A stretch of DNA of 64,000 nt from Streptomyces flaveolus (GTDB lineage Bacteria; Actinomycetota; Actinomycetes; Streptomycetales; Streptomycetaceae): contig NZ_BMRV01000007.1 of the NCBI RefSeq assembly GCF_014648815.1, forward strand, positions 62,001-126,000. The letters are read 5' to 3'. The position numbers and the translations under genes were made by a program. Each line of letters begins with the position of its first letter. Within the stretch, counting starts at the first letter, position 1. Positions 15,749 to 24,020 of this stretch are shown here, piece by piece. The notes under the pieces are model-generated. The model did not search any database and was not told the origin of the DNA. It was given only the letters and a program-made list of their open reading frames with translations.

Positions 15749-16267
15749 ATGGTGCGATACGCGGAGCCGGGCGCGGTGGAGTGGGTGGAGTCGGGCGGCG
15801 GTCCGCTCATAGCGGTGCCGGAGACGGTCCTGCCGTTCTGGACCGGCGCCGACGGCGAGGAGACGGCCTCCGACTACGACCGGGCCTGCGAGGTCGACGG
15901 CCAGGTCGGTCTCCTCCCGGTCGGCGACTCGGCGGCCCTGGTCCTCGGCGACGAACCCGCCTCCACCGCCTACCTGCCGGGCCACGGCGCCTTCGTCCGC
16001 TGGTGCGCGGCCGACTCCGAGGACGAGGTGCTGGCCGGCGTGCCCGGCGCCCTCGGCACGGCCGACTGGGAGCCTGAGGTGACCTGGCAGGTGCCCGGCC
16101 CGGTGCTCCTGTTCGACGCGGCCTGGCCCGGCACCGCCTGCGAGCGGGCCGACCACGTCCGGGTGGCCCTGGAACCCGGCCGGTACGCGGTGCGCGCGGC
16201 CGACGTCCGGCCCGGCCCCGAGACATGGCTGAACGTCGTACAACTGCGGCGGCTCACCGACCGGTAG
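15749..16267 (+). CDS. Imm21-family immunity protein (orphan)
   Basis: A 172-residue protein matching the Imm21 pattern as I know it. It has EWVESGGGPLIAVPE near the N-terminus, then W-x-G, SDYDRAC, LVLGDEPASTAYLP and FVRWCAA. Imm21 proteins were named from polymorphic-toxin systems, where they neutralise a co-encoded toxin. No toxin or secretion gene lies within several kilobases here, so this is an orphan copy. It may have been kept for protection against rivals or taken over for another purpose. No signal peptide or membrane segment is present. Confidence 0.65.
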   Translation: MVRYAEPGAVEWVESGGGPLIAVPETVLPFWTGADGEETASDYDRACEVDGQVGLLPVGDSAALVLGDEPASTAYLPGHGAFVRWCAADSEDEVLAGVPGALGTADWEPEVTWQVPGPVLLFDAAWPGTACERADHVRVALEPGRYAVRAADVRPGPETWLNVVQLRRLTDR

Positions 16268-16320
16268 GTCCCGCGATAACGGTGTGCGCCAGGCCGGCGG
16301 ACCGCCCATCATGGGTGCCC

Positions 16321-17166
16321 ATGCCCCGACTCGATCACCCCGCACCCGAAGACCTGCGCCGCGACCCCCTGCCCCTGCGCGGCCGGACCGCCCTCGTCAC
16401 CGGCGCCAGCAGGCGCGCCGGCATCGGCCACGCCGTCGCCCGGCGGCTCGCCGCCTACGGCGCCGGCGTCTACCTGCACCACCACGTCCCGCACGACGCC
16501 GCCATGCCCTGGGGCGCCGACCGGATCGACGACGTGGTCGCCTCGGTGCGCGCGGCACTCGGCGACCCCGACGCCACCGTGCAGGCCGGGCCCGGCGATC
16601 TGGCCGACCCCGCCGTACCCGGCGAACTCCTCGCCAGGGCCGCGGACGCCCTCGGCGGACGGCTGGACATCCTGGTCGCCAACCACGCCCTCAGCGGCTC
16701 CGACGGCACCCTCGACACGATCGACGCCGCGATGCTCGACGCGCACTGGGCCGTCGACACCCGCTCGGTGCTGCTGCTCGTCCAGGCCTACGCCCGGCTG
16801 CGTGCCGCGCTGCCGCCCCGCACCCCGGGCGGACGCGTCGTACTGATGACCTCCGGGCAGGACATCGCCGGCGGCATGCCCGGCGAGATCGCCTACGCGC
16901 TGCAGAAGGGCGCGCTCGCCTCCATCACCCGCTCCCTGTCCACGACCCTTGCCGAGTGCGCGATCACCGTGAACGCGGTCAACCCGGGCCCCGTGGACAC
17001 CGGTTACCTGACCGGCGCGGACCACGAGGCCATCGCCGCGCTCTTCCCCGCCGGGCGGTGGGGCACGCCCGACGACCCGGCCCGCCTCATCGCGTGGCTC
17101 GCCACGGACGAGGCGGAGTGGGTCACCGGTCAGGTCGTCGACTCCGAGGGAGGCTTCCGGCGCTGA
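16321..17166 (+). CDS. Short-chain dehydrogenase/reductase
   Basis: A 281-residue SDR protein. The cofactor loop TGASRRAGIG (residues ~25-34) has an extra insertion compared with the classical TGxxxGIG, as in some FabG-like atypical members. The active site reads S in LMTSGQ and Y-A-L-Q-K. VNPGPVDTGYL and the C-terminal TGQVVDSEGGF are typical of 3-oxoacyl-ACP reductase-like SDRs. The substrate is unknown. The ATG at 16321 fits the family; a longer frame from 16225 would overlap the Imm21 gene. Convergent, with a 7-bp gap, with the DUF885 gene. Confidence 0.88.
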   Translation: MPRLDHPAPEDLRRDPLPLRGRTALVTGASRRAGIGHAVARRLAAYGAGVYLHHHVPHDAAMPWGADRIDDVVASVRAALGDPDATVQAGPGDLADPAVPGELLARAADALGGRLDILVANHALSGSDGTLDTIDAAMLDAHWAVDTRSVLLLVQAYARLRAALPPRTPGGRVVLMTSGQDIAGGMPGEIAYALQKGALASITRSLSTTLAECAITVNAVNPGPVDTGYLTGADHEAIAALFPAGRWGTPDDPARLIAWLATDEAEWVTGQVVDSEGGFRR

Positions 17167-17173
17167 CCGGCTG

Positions 17174-18862
17174 TCAGAGCCGCGACAGCTCGTCCACCAG
17201 GTCGTCCAGGCCCAGCGAGCCCTGGGAGAGCGCCGCCATGTGCCACGCCTTCGCGTCGAAGGCGTCGCCGTGCCGCTTGCGGGCGTTCTCGCGGCCCAGC
17301 AGCCACGCGCGCTCGCCGAGCTTGTAGCCGATCGCCTGGCCCGGAATCGTCAGGTACCGGGTCAGCTCGCTCTCCACGAAGTCCGCCGGGCGGCTGCTGT
17401 GCGCGCCGAAGAACTCCTGCGCCAGCTCCGGCGTCCACCGCTCACCCGGGTGGAACGGCGAGTCCGCCGGGATCTCCAGCTCCAGGTGCATGCCGATGTC
17501 CACGATGACCCGGGCGGCCCGCATCATCTGCGCGTCCAGATAGCCGAGCCGCTGCTCCGCGTCCGTCAGGAAGCCCAGCTCGTCCATCAGCCGCTCCGCG
17601 TACAGCGCCCAGCCCTCGGCGTTGGCGCTGACCATGCCGACCGAGGCCTGGTAGCGGGAGAGGTTCTCGGCGACGTGCGCCCACTGCGCGAGCTGCAGGT
17701 GGTGGCCCGGGACGCCCTCGTGGTACCAGGTGGAGACCAGGTCGTAGACCGGGAAGCGGGTCAGGCCCATCGTCGGCAGCCAGGTCCGGCCGGGGCGCGA
17801 GAAGTCCTCCGAGGGGGGCGTGTAGTACGGGGCCGCAGCACTGCCGGGCGGGGCGATGCGCGACTCCACCTTCCGGACCCGCTCGGCGAGTTCGAAGTGG
17901 GTGCCGTCCAGCGCCTCGATCGCCTGGTCCATCAGGCCCTGGAGCCAGTCGCGGACCTCGTCCACGCCCTCGATGTGCTTGCCGTGCTCGTCCAGGTGCG
18001 CCAGCGCCTCCCAGGGCGTCCCGGCGCCCGGCAGGATCTTCTCCGCCTCCTGCTTCATCTCGGCGAGCAGCCGGTGGTACTCGGCCCAGCCGTACGCGTA
18101 CGCCTCGTCCAGGTCGAGGTCGGTGCCGTTGTAGTAGCGCGACCAGCGGGCGTAGCGCTCGCGGCCCACCGTGTTCGGGGCGCCCTCGATCGCCGGCGCG
18201 TACACGTCGCGCATCCAGTCCCCCAGCTCCACCACGGCCGCGGTCGCACCCCGCGCCGCCTCGTCCAGCTCGGTGCGCAGCGCCTCGGGGCCGGCGGCGG
18301 CGAAGTCCTCGAACCAGCCGCGTCCCTCACCCGTGTCCGCCCACTCGCCGAGCTGCTCGACGAAGGTCGCGGTCGGGCGCGGAGCGGCGTACAGCTTGCG
18401 CTCGAGGCCCAGGGCGAGGGACTCGCGGTAGCCCGCCAGCGCGGCCGGCACCGCGCGCAGCCGCTCGGCGATCCGCGTCCAGTCCTCGTCCGTCCCGGTC
18501 GGCGTGACCGTGAAGACCTCACGCACCGAGTGCGCGGCCGTCCCCATGTTGCCGACCGAGCGCAGGCCCTCCTCGGCCTCGTGCACCGCGAGTTCCGCCG
18601 TGAGGCGCTCCCGCAGCAGCCGGGCGCAGCGCCGCTCCACGTCGCTGTCGCCGCCGGGCCGACGCTCCGCCTCGTCCAGCCGGGCGAGGGTGGCCCGCGC
18701 CAGCTCCGCGAGGGCCTCCTGCCCCGCCGGGGAGAAGTCGGGCAGGCGGCTGGAACTCTCGGCCACACCGAGATACGTACCGGTGACCGGGTCGAGGGCG
18801 ATGAGCTCGTCGACGTAGGCGTCGGCGACCTCGCGGGGCAGCGGGCTCTTGGTCTCTGACAT
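17174..18862 (-). CDS. DUF885-family peptidase-like protein
   Basis: A 562-residue all-helical protein of the DUF885 family. The signature HEGVPGHHLQ near residue 384 is believed to be a metal-binding gluzincin-like HExxxH variant. A second conserved region (NAEGWALYAERLMDELG) supplies further acidic ligands. Family members are thought to be metallopeptidases, but few have been tested. There is no signal peptide, so it is probably cytosolic. The start at ATG 18862 gives the usual length; the frame continues upstream through the preceding Lrp gene and is not real there. It lies 77 bp downstream of that Lrp gene on the same strand. Confidence 0.87.
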   Translation of the reverse strand: MSETKSPLPREVADAYVDELIALDPVTGTYLGVAESSSRLPDFSPAGQEALAELARATLARLDEAERRPGGDSDVERRCARLLRERLTAELAVHEAEEGLRSVGNMGTAAHSVREVFTVTPTGTDEDWTRIAERLRAVPAALAGYRESLALGLERKLYAAPRPTATFVEQLGEWADTGEGRGWFEDFAAAGPEALRTELDEAARGATAAVVELGDWMRDVYAPAIEGAPNTVGRERYARWSRYYNGTDLDLDEAYAYGWAEYHRLLAEMKQEAEKILPGAGTPWEALAHLDEHGKHIEGVDEVRDWLQGLMDQAIEALDGTHFELAERVRKVESRIAPPGSAAAPYYTPPSEDFSRPGRTWLPTMGLTRFPVYDLVSTWYHEGVPGHHLQLAQWAHVAENLSRYQASVGMVSANAEGWALYAERLMDELGFLTDAEQRLGYLDAQMMRAARVIVDIGMHLELEIPADSPFHPGERWTPELAQEFFGAHSSRPADFVESELTRYLTIPGQAIGYKLGERAWLLGRENARKRHGDAFDAKAWHMAALSQGSLGLDDLVDELSRL

Positions 18863-18939
18863 GCGGACATCCTCATACGGATACCGGTGCCGCGTCAGCC
18901 CGCTCGCCCGGCCCGCTGCCGCGGGCGGCTGGATTTCGC

Positions 18940-19431
18940 TCAGGGCGTGGCCCCGGGTGAGGCGGGCGGCAGCAGGGGGCCGCACTCCCACTGCTGGAAG
19001 ATCAGCCGGGTCTCGACGCGGGCCACCTCCTTGCGGGACGTGAACTCGTCCAGGACCAGCCGCTGCAGGTCCGCCATGTCCGCGACCGCGACATGCACGA
19101 GGTAGTCGTCCGGGCCGGTCAGATGGAAGACGGTGCGCGACTCGGGCAGCGCCCGGATCCGCTCCACGAACGGCCCGACCAGCTCCCGCCGGTGCGGGCG
19201 CACCTGCACCGACAGCAGCGCCTGGAGTCCTCGCCCCAGCTTCGCCGGGTCCAGCTCCAGCCGGTGGCCGAGGATCACCCCGGCCCGCCGCAGCCGGGTC
19301 ACCCGGTCCAGGCAGGTCGACGGCGCGACCCCGACCTGGGCGGCGAGGTCGCGGTAGGTGGTCCGGGCGTCGTTCTGCAGCAGCCGCAGCAGGTGGAGAT
19401 CCACCGGATCCAGTACGACAGATTCGGCCAT
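18940..19431 (-). CDS. Lrp/AsnC-family regulator
   Basis: A 163-residue Lrp-type protein: helix-turn-helix at residues ~10-55 (YRDLAAQVGVAPSTCLDRV) and RAM domain with LTGPDDYLVHVAV. It differs from the Lrp gene at 14679 in sequence and length, so the two are not a recent duplication. It is divergent (60 bp) from a PLP-dependent sulfur amino-acid enzyme, a pairing typical for Lrp control of amino-acid catabolism. It may also be co-transcribed with the DUF885 gene downstream. Confidence 0.9.
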   Translation of the reverse strand: MAESVVLDPVDLHLLRLLQNDARTTYRDLAAQVGVAPSTCLDRVTRLRRAGVILGHRLELDPAKLGRGLQALLSVQVRPHRRELVGPFVERIRALPESRTVFHLTGPDDYLVHVAVADMADLQRLVLDEFTSRKEVARVETRLIFQQWECGPLLPPASPGATP

Positions 19432-19491
19432 ACGCCGAACGTAACACGGGAACTGGCCCCGATAGCCCGTTCACTGTTCACTCTTCCGCCC

Positions 19492-20712
19492 ATGGACTCT
19501 GCGCGCATGCCCACGTCACCATCCGACGACGTACGCACCCCCGCACCCAGTCGCAGGGCACTGGCCACCGAGGCCGTGCACGCGGGCCGCGACGACCTCG
19601 CCCGCCAGGGACTGCACGCCCCGCCCATCGACCTGTCCACGACCTACCCGTCGTACGACAGCCGCGGCGAGGCCGCCCGCATCGACGCCTTCGCCGCCAC
19701 CGGCGCCGACCCGGACGGCCCGCCGGTCTACGGCCGTCTCGGCAACCCGACCGTCGCCCGCTTCGAGACCGCGCTGGCCCGCCTGGAGGGCACCGAGGCC
19801 GCGGTCGCCTTCGCCAGCGGCATGGCCGCCCTGAGCGCCGTGCTGCTGGTGCGCGCCTCGATGGGGCTGCGGCACGTCGTCGCCGTGCGGCCCCTGTACG
19901 GGTGCAGCGACCATCTGCTGACCGCCGGCCTGCTCGGCTCGGAGGTCACCTGGACCGACCCCGCCGGCATCGCGGACGCGCTGCGCCCGGACACCGGCCT
20001 GGTGATCGTGGAGTCCCCGGCCAACCCCACGCTGGCCGAGGTGGATCTGCGGGCCGTCGCCCACGCCTGCGGGTCCGTGCCGCTGCTCGTGGACAACACC
20101 TTCGCCACGCCCGTGCTCCAGCGGCCCGCCGAGCACGGCGCCCGCCTGGTGCTGCACAGCGCCACCAAGTACCTCGGCGGGCACGGGGACGTGCTGGCCG
20201 GCGTGGTGGCCTGCGACGAGGAGTTCGCGGGGCGGCTGCGGCAGGTCCGCTTCGCCACCGGCGGCGTCCTGCACCCGCTGGCCGGCTATCTGCTGCTGCG
20301 CGGACTGTCCACCCTGCCGGTGCGCGTGCGCGCCGCCTCCGCGAACGCCGCGGAACTCGTCGCGCGCCTCGCCGACGACCCGCGCGTGGCCCGCGTCCAC
20401 TACCCGCGCATCGGCGGCGCGATGGTCTCCTTCGAGGTGCACGGCGACCCGCACGACGTCATCGCCCGCGTCCGCCTGATCACCCCGGCCGTGAGCCTCG
20501 GCAGCGTCGACACGCTCATCCAGCACCCCGCGTCCATCAGCCACCGCATCGTGGACGCCGACGACCGCCGCGACGCCGGCGTGAGCGACCGGCTGCTGCG
20601 GCTGTCGGTCGGCCTGGAGGACGTCGAGGACCTGTGGGCCGACCTGGACGCGGCGCTCGGGGAGCGGGTGGCGGCGATCCCGCTGCGGGAGGCGCTGTCA
20701 CGGGCCGAGTGA
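19492..20712 (+). CDS. Cys/Met metabolism PLP-dependent enzyme (gamma-lyase type)
   Basis: A 406-residue fold-type I enzyme of the cystathionine gamma-synthase/methionine gamma-lyase family. PLP-site features include the VYGRLGNPT loop, FASGMAALSAVLL, VDNTFATP and the Schiff-base lysine in HSATKYLGGHGDVLAG. Compared with MetB-type enzymes, about 20 residues are missing between RVHYP and GGAMVSFEV. There the family normally has the G-L-P-S-H-P-x-H-x-x-A segment. Substrate choice (methionine, cystathionine or homocysteine) cannot be read. The ATG at 19492 is used; 19507 is an alternative. Divergent from an Lrp regulator. Confidence 0.87.
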   Translation: MDSARMPTSPSDDVRTPAPSRRALATEAVHAGRDDLARQGLHAPPIDLSTTYPSYDSRGEAARIDAFAATGADPDGPPVYGRLGNPTVARFETALARLEGTEAAVAFASGMAALSAVLLVRASMGLRHVVAVRPLYGCSDHLLTAGLLGSEVTWTDPAGIADALRPDTGLVIVESPANPTLAEVDLRAVAHACGSVPLLVDNTFATPVLQRPAEHGARLVLHSATKYLGGHGDVLAGVVACDEEFAGRLRQVRFATGGVLHPLAGYLLLRGLSTLPVRVRAASANAAELVARLADDPRVARVHYPRIGGAMVSFEVHGDPHDVIARVRLITPAVSLGSVDTLIQHPASISHRIVDADDRRDAGVSDRLLRLSVGLEDVEDLWADLDAALGERVAAIPLREALSRAE

Positions 20713-20757
20713 CGGCGCCCCCTCACGGTCGGGTCGGCACGGTCCGGACGACGGGTC

Positions 20758-22113
20758 CTAGTCCCTGCCGATCCGCTCCCCGTGCGGCAGCCGCGCCGCC
20801 GCACGGGCCGCCGTGTCGAGCCGGGCGGTGATGACCAGGGTCCCCTCCTCGATCTGGTAGTCGAGGGGGAGGCCCAGGCCGCGCATCGCGGCGACCATGC
20901 CGGTGTTCGACGCCTGCGTGACGGCGTACACGCTCGCGCAGCCCGTCTCCGCCGCCATCGCCACGAGCCGCCCGAGCAGTTCGCCGCCGATGCCCCGGCG
21001 CTGCCAGGAGTCCTCGACGAGCAGGGCGACCTCCGTCTCGTCCCCGTCCCACAGCAGATGGCCGAGCCCGACGATCCGGCCCGAAGCGGTCTGCACCGCG
21101 AGGGTCCGGCCGTAGCGCGGGCTGAGCAGGTGGTTCAGATACCGGTCGGTGTCACCGACCGGGCCGTGGTAGCGCATCCCGAGGGTCCGGTCCGAGCACC
21201 GTTCGTGCATCGCCTTCGCCGCCCGCAGGTCACGGGTGTCGGCGCGGCGGACCGTGATGTCGTGGCCCTCGGGCAGCGTCAGCACGTCCCGGCCGCGTGG
21301 AAGGCGCGGACCGAGCCGGGCGTCCAGTTCGACCAGCGCCCGCGCCCGGGCGAACTCGGCGGGGGTGAACGGCAGATACGGCCGCTCCACGCTGATCACT
21401 CCGCCCTCCGGGGCGCGCAGCCGCAGCACGGTGCCCTCGAGAGCGCCTTCCGCGGGGACCCCGGCGTCCGCGCGTGCTCCGGCGGGCAGCGACCGGATCG
21501 TGCACCGGCCCAGCAACTGACGCAGCGCCAAGGGCAGTTCCGCGGCGTCCAGCGCCGTACGGGCGGCCAGCCCCAGGACCCGGGTCGGCGCGTCGACCAG
21601 GTCGTGGGCGTCGGCCCGCTCGGTCCAGGTGTCGGCGCCGCCCGCCGCCGTCACCACCGCGGCCAGCTCGGACCCGCTCAGCCCGCCCGGGGCGCGGAGC
21701 AGGAACTCGTCCACCGTGCCGTCGGCCAGCGGATGCGTCTGGAGACTCAGGATGTCCACCCGCCGGTCGGCGAGCGCCGCGCACAGGACGGCCAGCGACC
21801 CCGGCGCGTCCCGCACCGTCGTGCGCATCCGCCACAGCGCGCTGTCCCCGGAGCCGGCCTCCGCCGCCTGGTCCGGCCCGGTCTCCGCCGTGACCTGGTC
21901 GGACGGCCCGGCCCGCAGCCCGGCGGACGGCGGCCGGGCGCCGGTATCCTCCGCCGGCGGGGCGTGCCCGTGACGCCGTGCCCACCAGGTGTGGAAGCCC
22001 GCCGTGGCGAGCAGGGCGGCCATCGAGGCCACGACCATGAGGCCCGGTGTTCCGAGGTCGTGCTCGATCGCCTGCGCCAGGGCTCCGGTCACTTCAGACA
22101 TGTCTCGACTCAT
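20758..22113 (-). CDS. ACT-domain-containing GNAT acetyltransferase with N-terminal membrane segment
   Basis: A 451-residue three-part protein. A hydrophobic segment lies at residues ~22-42. An ACT-like ligand domain follows at ~92-140 (MRTTVRDAPGSLAVLCAAL, then DILSLQTHPL). The GNAT domain occupies the last ~165 residues, with the acetyl-CoA loop QRRGIGGELLG. Actinomycetes have ACT-GNAT lysine acetyltransferases whose activity on acyl-CoA synthetases is switched by amino acids such as Cys, Arg or Asn. The ACT-GNAT part fits that group, while the membrane segment is unusual. The start could be ATG 22113 or 22101. Convergent with the PLP enzyme gene. Confidence 0.82.
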   Translation of the reverse strand: MSRDMSEVTGALAQAIEHDLGTPGLMVVASMAALLATAGFHTWWARRHGHAPPAEDTGARPPSAGLRAGPSDQVTAETGPDQAAEAGSGDSALWRMRTTVRDAPGSLAVLCAALADRRVDILSLQTHPLADGTVDEFLLRAPGGLSGSELAAVVTAAGGADTWTERADAHDLVDAPTRVLGLAARTALDAAELPLALRQLLGRCTIRSLPAGARADAGVPAEGALEGTVLRLRAPEGGVISVERPYLPFTPAEFARARALVELDARLGPRLPRGRDVLTLPEGHDITVRRADTRDLRAAKAMHERCSDRTLGMRYHGPVGDTDRYLNHLLSPRYGRTLAVQTASGRIVGLGHLLWDGDETEVALLVEDSWQRRGIGGELLGRLVAMAAETGCASVYAVTQASNTGMVAAMRGLGLPLDYQIEEGTLVITARLDTAARAAARLPHGERIGRD

Positions 22114-22239
22114 GCGACCACTGTGGAGGAACCGTGTTGCGTGATCACGAACGCCCTGTGACCGATGGGTAAAGAGCGCTTCCGGGACATTCGGGTCCCG
22201 GCGGGCGGGGTGCCGCGGATTCCCGCAGGGCGGCGCCCC

Positions 22240-22283
22240 GCGGCCCAACACCGGGCCGCGCACCGGGGGATGACGCCGGTGCG
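22240..22283 (-). terminator. Double stem-loop downstream of the phoD-like gene
   Basis: Two adjacent hairpins start 26 bases after the phosphatase stop on the minus strand. One is an 8-bp stem (22259-22266 with 22276-22283), the other a 7-bp stem (22240-22246 with 22253-22259). They share base 22259, so they may compete. There is no T tract. Confidence 0.6.
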
Positions 22284-22308
22284 CGGCACATCGCACAGGG
22301 TACGTGAG

Positions 22309-23895
22309 CTACTGGCCGACCAGCCCCGGCCGGAGCACCTTGGTGAACAGCACCGTGCCGTCCTGCTCGCGCAGCCGCACCGTCAGCTCGGCGCTGTCAC
22401 CGTCGATGTCGACCTCGCCGAAGAACTGGTAGCCGCCGGCGGGCGAGACGTTCGAGGTGGTCGGCGCCTTCACGAACACCCGCTCCGGGCCGAAGGTGCC
22501 GTCGAGGGAGCTGGCCGGGAACGCGCCCGCGTTGAGCGGCCCGGACACGAACTCCCAGAACGGCTCGAAGTCGGTGAACGCGGCCCGCGCCGGCTGGTAG
22601 TGCTGGGCCGAGGTGTGGTGCACGTCGGCCGTCAGCCACACCGTGCCGGTGATGCGCCGGTGCTTGACGAAGCGCAGCAGCTCGGCGATCTGCAGTTCGC
22701 GGCCCAGCGGCGCGCCGGGATCGCCCTGCGCCACCGCCTCGATGTTCGCCTTCCCCTCGGTGGCGTCGGGCACGACCAGGCCGATCGGCATGTCGGCGGC
22801 GATCACCTTCCACACCGCACGCGAGCGCGACAGCTCCCGCTTGAGCCACTCCAGCTGTTCGCGGCCCAGGATGCCCTGCGGGTCCACGGTCTGGTCGTCG
22901 GGCGAGTTGGCGTTGCGGTACGTGCGCATGTCCAGCACGAACACGTCCAGCAGCGGGCCCTGGCGCAGCACCCGGTGCACACGTCCCTCGCGTGCGCCGG
23001 GCCGCAGGGTGGAGACCGGGACGTACTCGCCGAAGGCGCGCCGGGCCCGGGCGGCGAGCACGTCCACACTCTTCTCGGTGTAGCGGCTGTCCGTGTCGGC
23101 GATCACCTGCCCCGGGTACCAGTTGTTGCGCACCTCGTGGTCGTCCCACTGGACGATGGACGGGACCTGAGCGTTGAAGCGCCGCAGGTTCTCGTCGAGC
23201 AGGTTGTAGCGGAAGTTGCCGCGGAACTCGGCGAGGGTCTCGGCGACCTTGGACTTCTCCTCGGTGGTGATGTTCCGCCAGGTGCCGCCGTCGGGCAGGG
23301 CGGCCGTCGACGGGATGGGGCCGTCGGCGTAGATGTTGTCGCCGCTGCACAGGAAGAAGTCCGGGTCCAGGGCGCCCATCGCGTCGTAGATCCGGTAGCC
23401 GCCGAGGTCCGGGTTGATGCCCCAGCCCTGGCCCGCCAGGTCGCCGGACCACACGAAGCGGACGCCGTCGCGGCGGCGGACCGGCACCGTGCGGAAGGTG
23501 CCGGTGACCGGTTCGCCGGTGCGGCGCGGGTCGTCCGGGTCGGCGAGCAGCACGCGGTAGTGGATCTGCTCGCCCGGCGGCAGTCCGCGCAGCCGGGTGG
23601 TGCCGGTGAAGTCCGTGTCCCGGCCGAGCAGCGGTCCGTGCCACCGGTGCGGGTTGCGGAACGACTCGGTCGCGGACGTCTCGACGATCATCCGGGCCGG
23701 CCGGTCGGAGCGCACCCACACCAGACCGGAGTGCGCCGTCACATCGCCCGTCTGCACGCCCCAGCCCGCGGCCGGCCGGCCGGAGCGGGCGAACGCCGGT
23801 GCCGCCCCGAGGGCCGTGGGCAGGGTCAGGGCCGCCGACGCGGCGAGGGAGCGGCGCAGCACGCTGCGGCGCCCGGGGAACGGACGGTGGGACAT
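22309..23895 (-). CDS. phoD: Tat-secreted alkaline phosphatase/phosphodiesterase PhoD
   Basis: A 528-residue PhoD-family enzyme. The N-terminus has a twin-arginine signal (RRSVLRRSLAASAAL, then cleavage after A-F-A). A short beta domain precedes the metallophosphatase core, with WSGDLAGQG, SGDNIYADG, WDDHEVRNNW and LTADVHHTS binding the Ca/Fe cluster. PhoD releases phosphate from esters and diesters outside the cell. GGAGG lies seven bases before ATG 23895. A GTTCACC element about 80 bp upstream may be part of a PHO box. Two hairpins follow the gene. Confidence 0.92.
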   Translation of the reverse strand: MSHRPFPGRRSVLRRSLAASAALTLPTALGAAPAFARSGRPAAGWGVQTGDVTAHSGLVWVRSDRPARMIVETSATESFRNPHRWHGPLLGRDTDFTGTTRLRGLPPGEQIHYRVLLADPDDPRRTGEPVTGTFRTVPVRRRDGVRFVWSGDLAGQGWGINPDLGGYRIYDAMGALDPDFFLCSGDNIYADGPIPSTAALPDGGTWRNITTEEKSKVAETLAEFRGNFRYNLLDENLRRFNAQVPSIVQWDDHEVRNNWYPGQVIADTDSRYTEKSVDVLAARARRAFGEYVPVSTLRPGAREGRVHRVLRQGPLLDVFVLDMRTYRNANSPDDQTVDPQGILGREQLEWLKRELSRSRAVWKVIAADMPIGLVVPDATEGKANIEAVAQGDPGAPLGRELQIAELLRFVKHRRITGTVWLTADVHHTSAQHYQPARAAFTDFEPFWEFVSGPLNAGAFPASSLDGTFGPERVFVKAPTTSNVSPAGGYQFFGEVDIDGDSAELTVRLREQDGTVLFTKVLRPGLVGQ

Positions 23896-23964
23896 GGATG
23901 CGCCTCCAGGGACGGGATCCGGCCGGTGTGCGCAGCAAGACCTACTGGGGCGGCACGGCGCGCA

Positions 23965-23982
23965 CGCAAACCCCGGGTGAAC
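23965..23982 (-). promoter_or_regulatory. Candidate PHO box (PhoP site) upstream of phoD
   Basis: On the minus strand GTTCACC (23982-23976) matches the conserved PHO-box 7-mer of Streptomyces. Four bases later GTTTGCG (23971-23965) keeps the GTT. The 11-base period fits PhoP direct repeats. The third unit expected upstream is not recognisable, so this is a partial match. Confidence 0.4.
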
Positions 23983-24020
23983 AACCGGCCGTGCGGGCCC
24001 CGGTGGAGATGCCCGCGGCC

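Noticed and set aside
18863..19474. Extension of the DUF885 frame upstream
   Set aside because: It overlaps the Lrp gene in another frame and consists of Pro/Gly/Arg runs.
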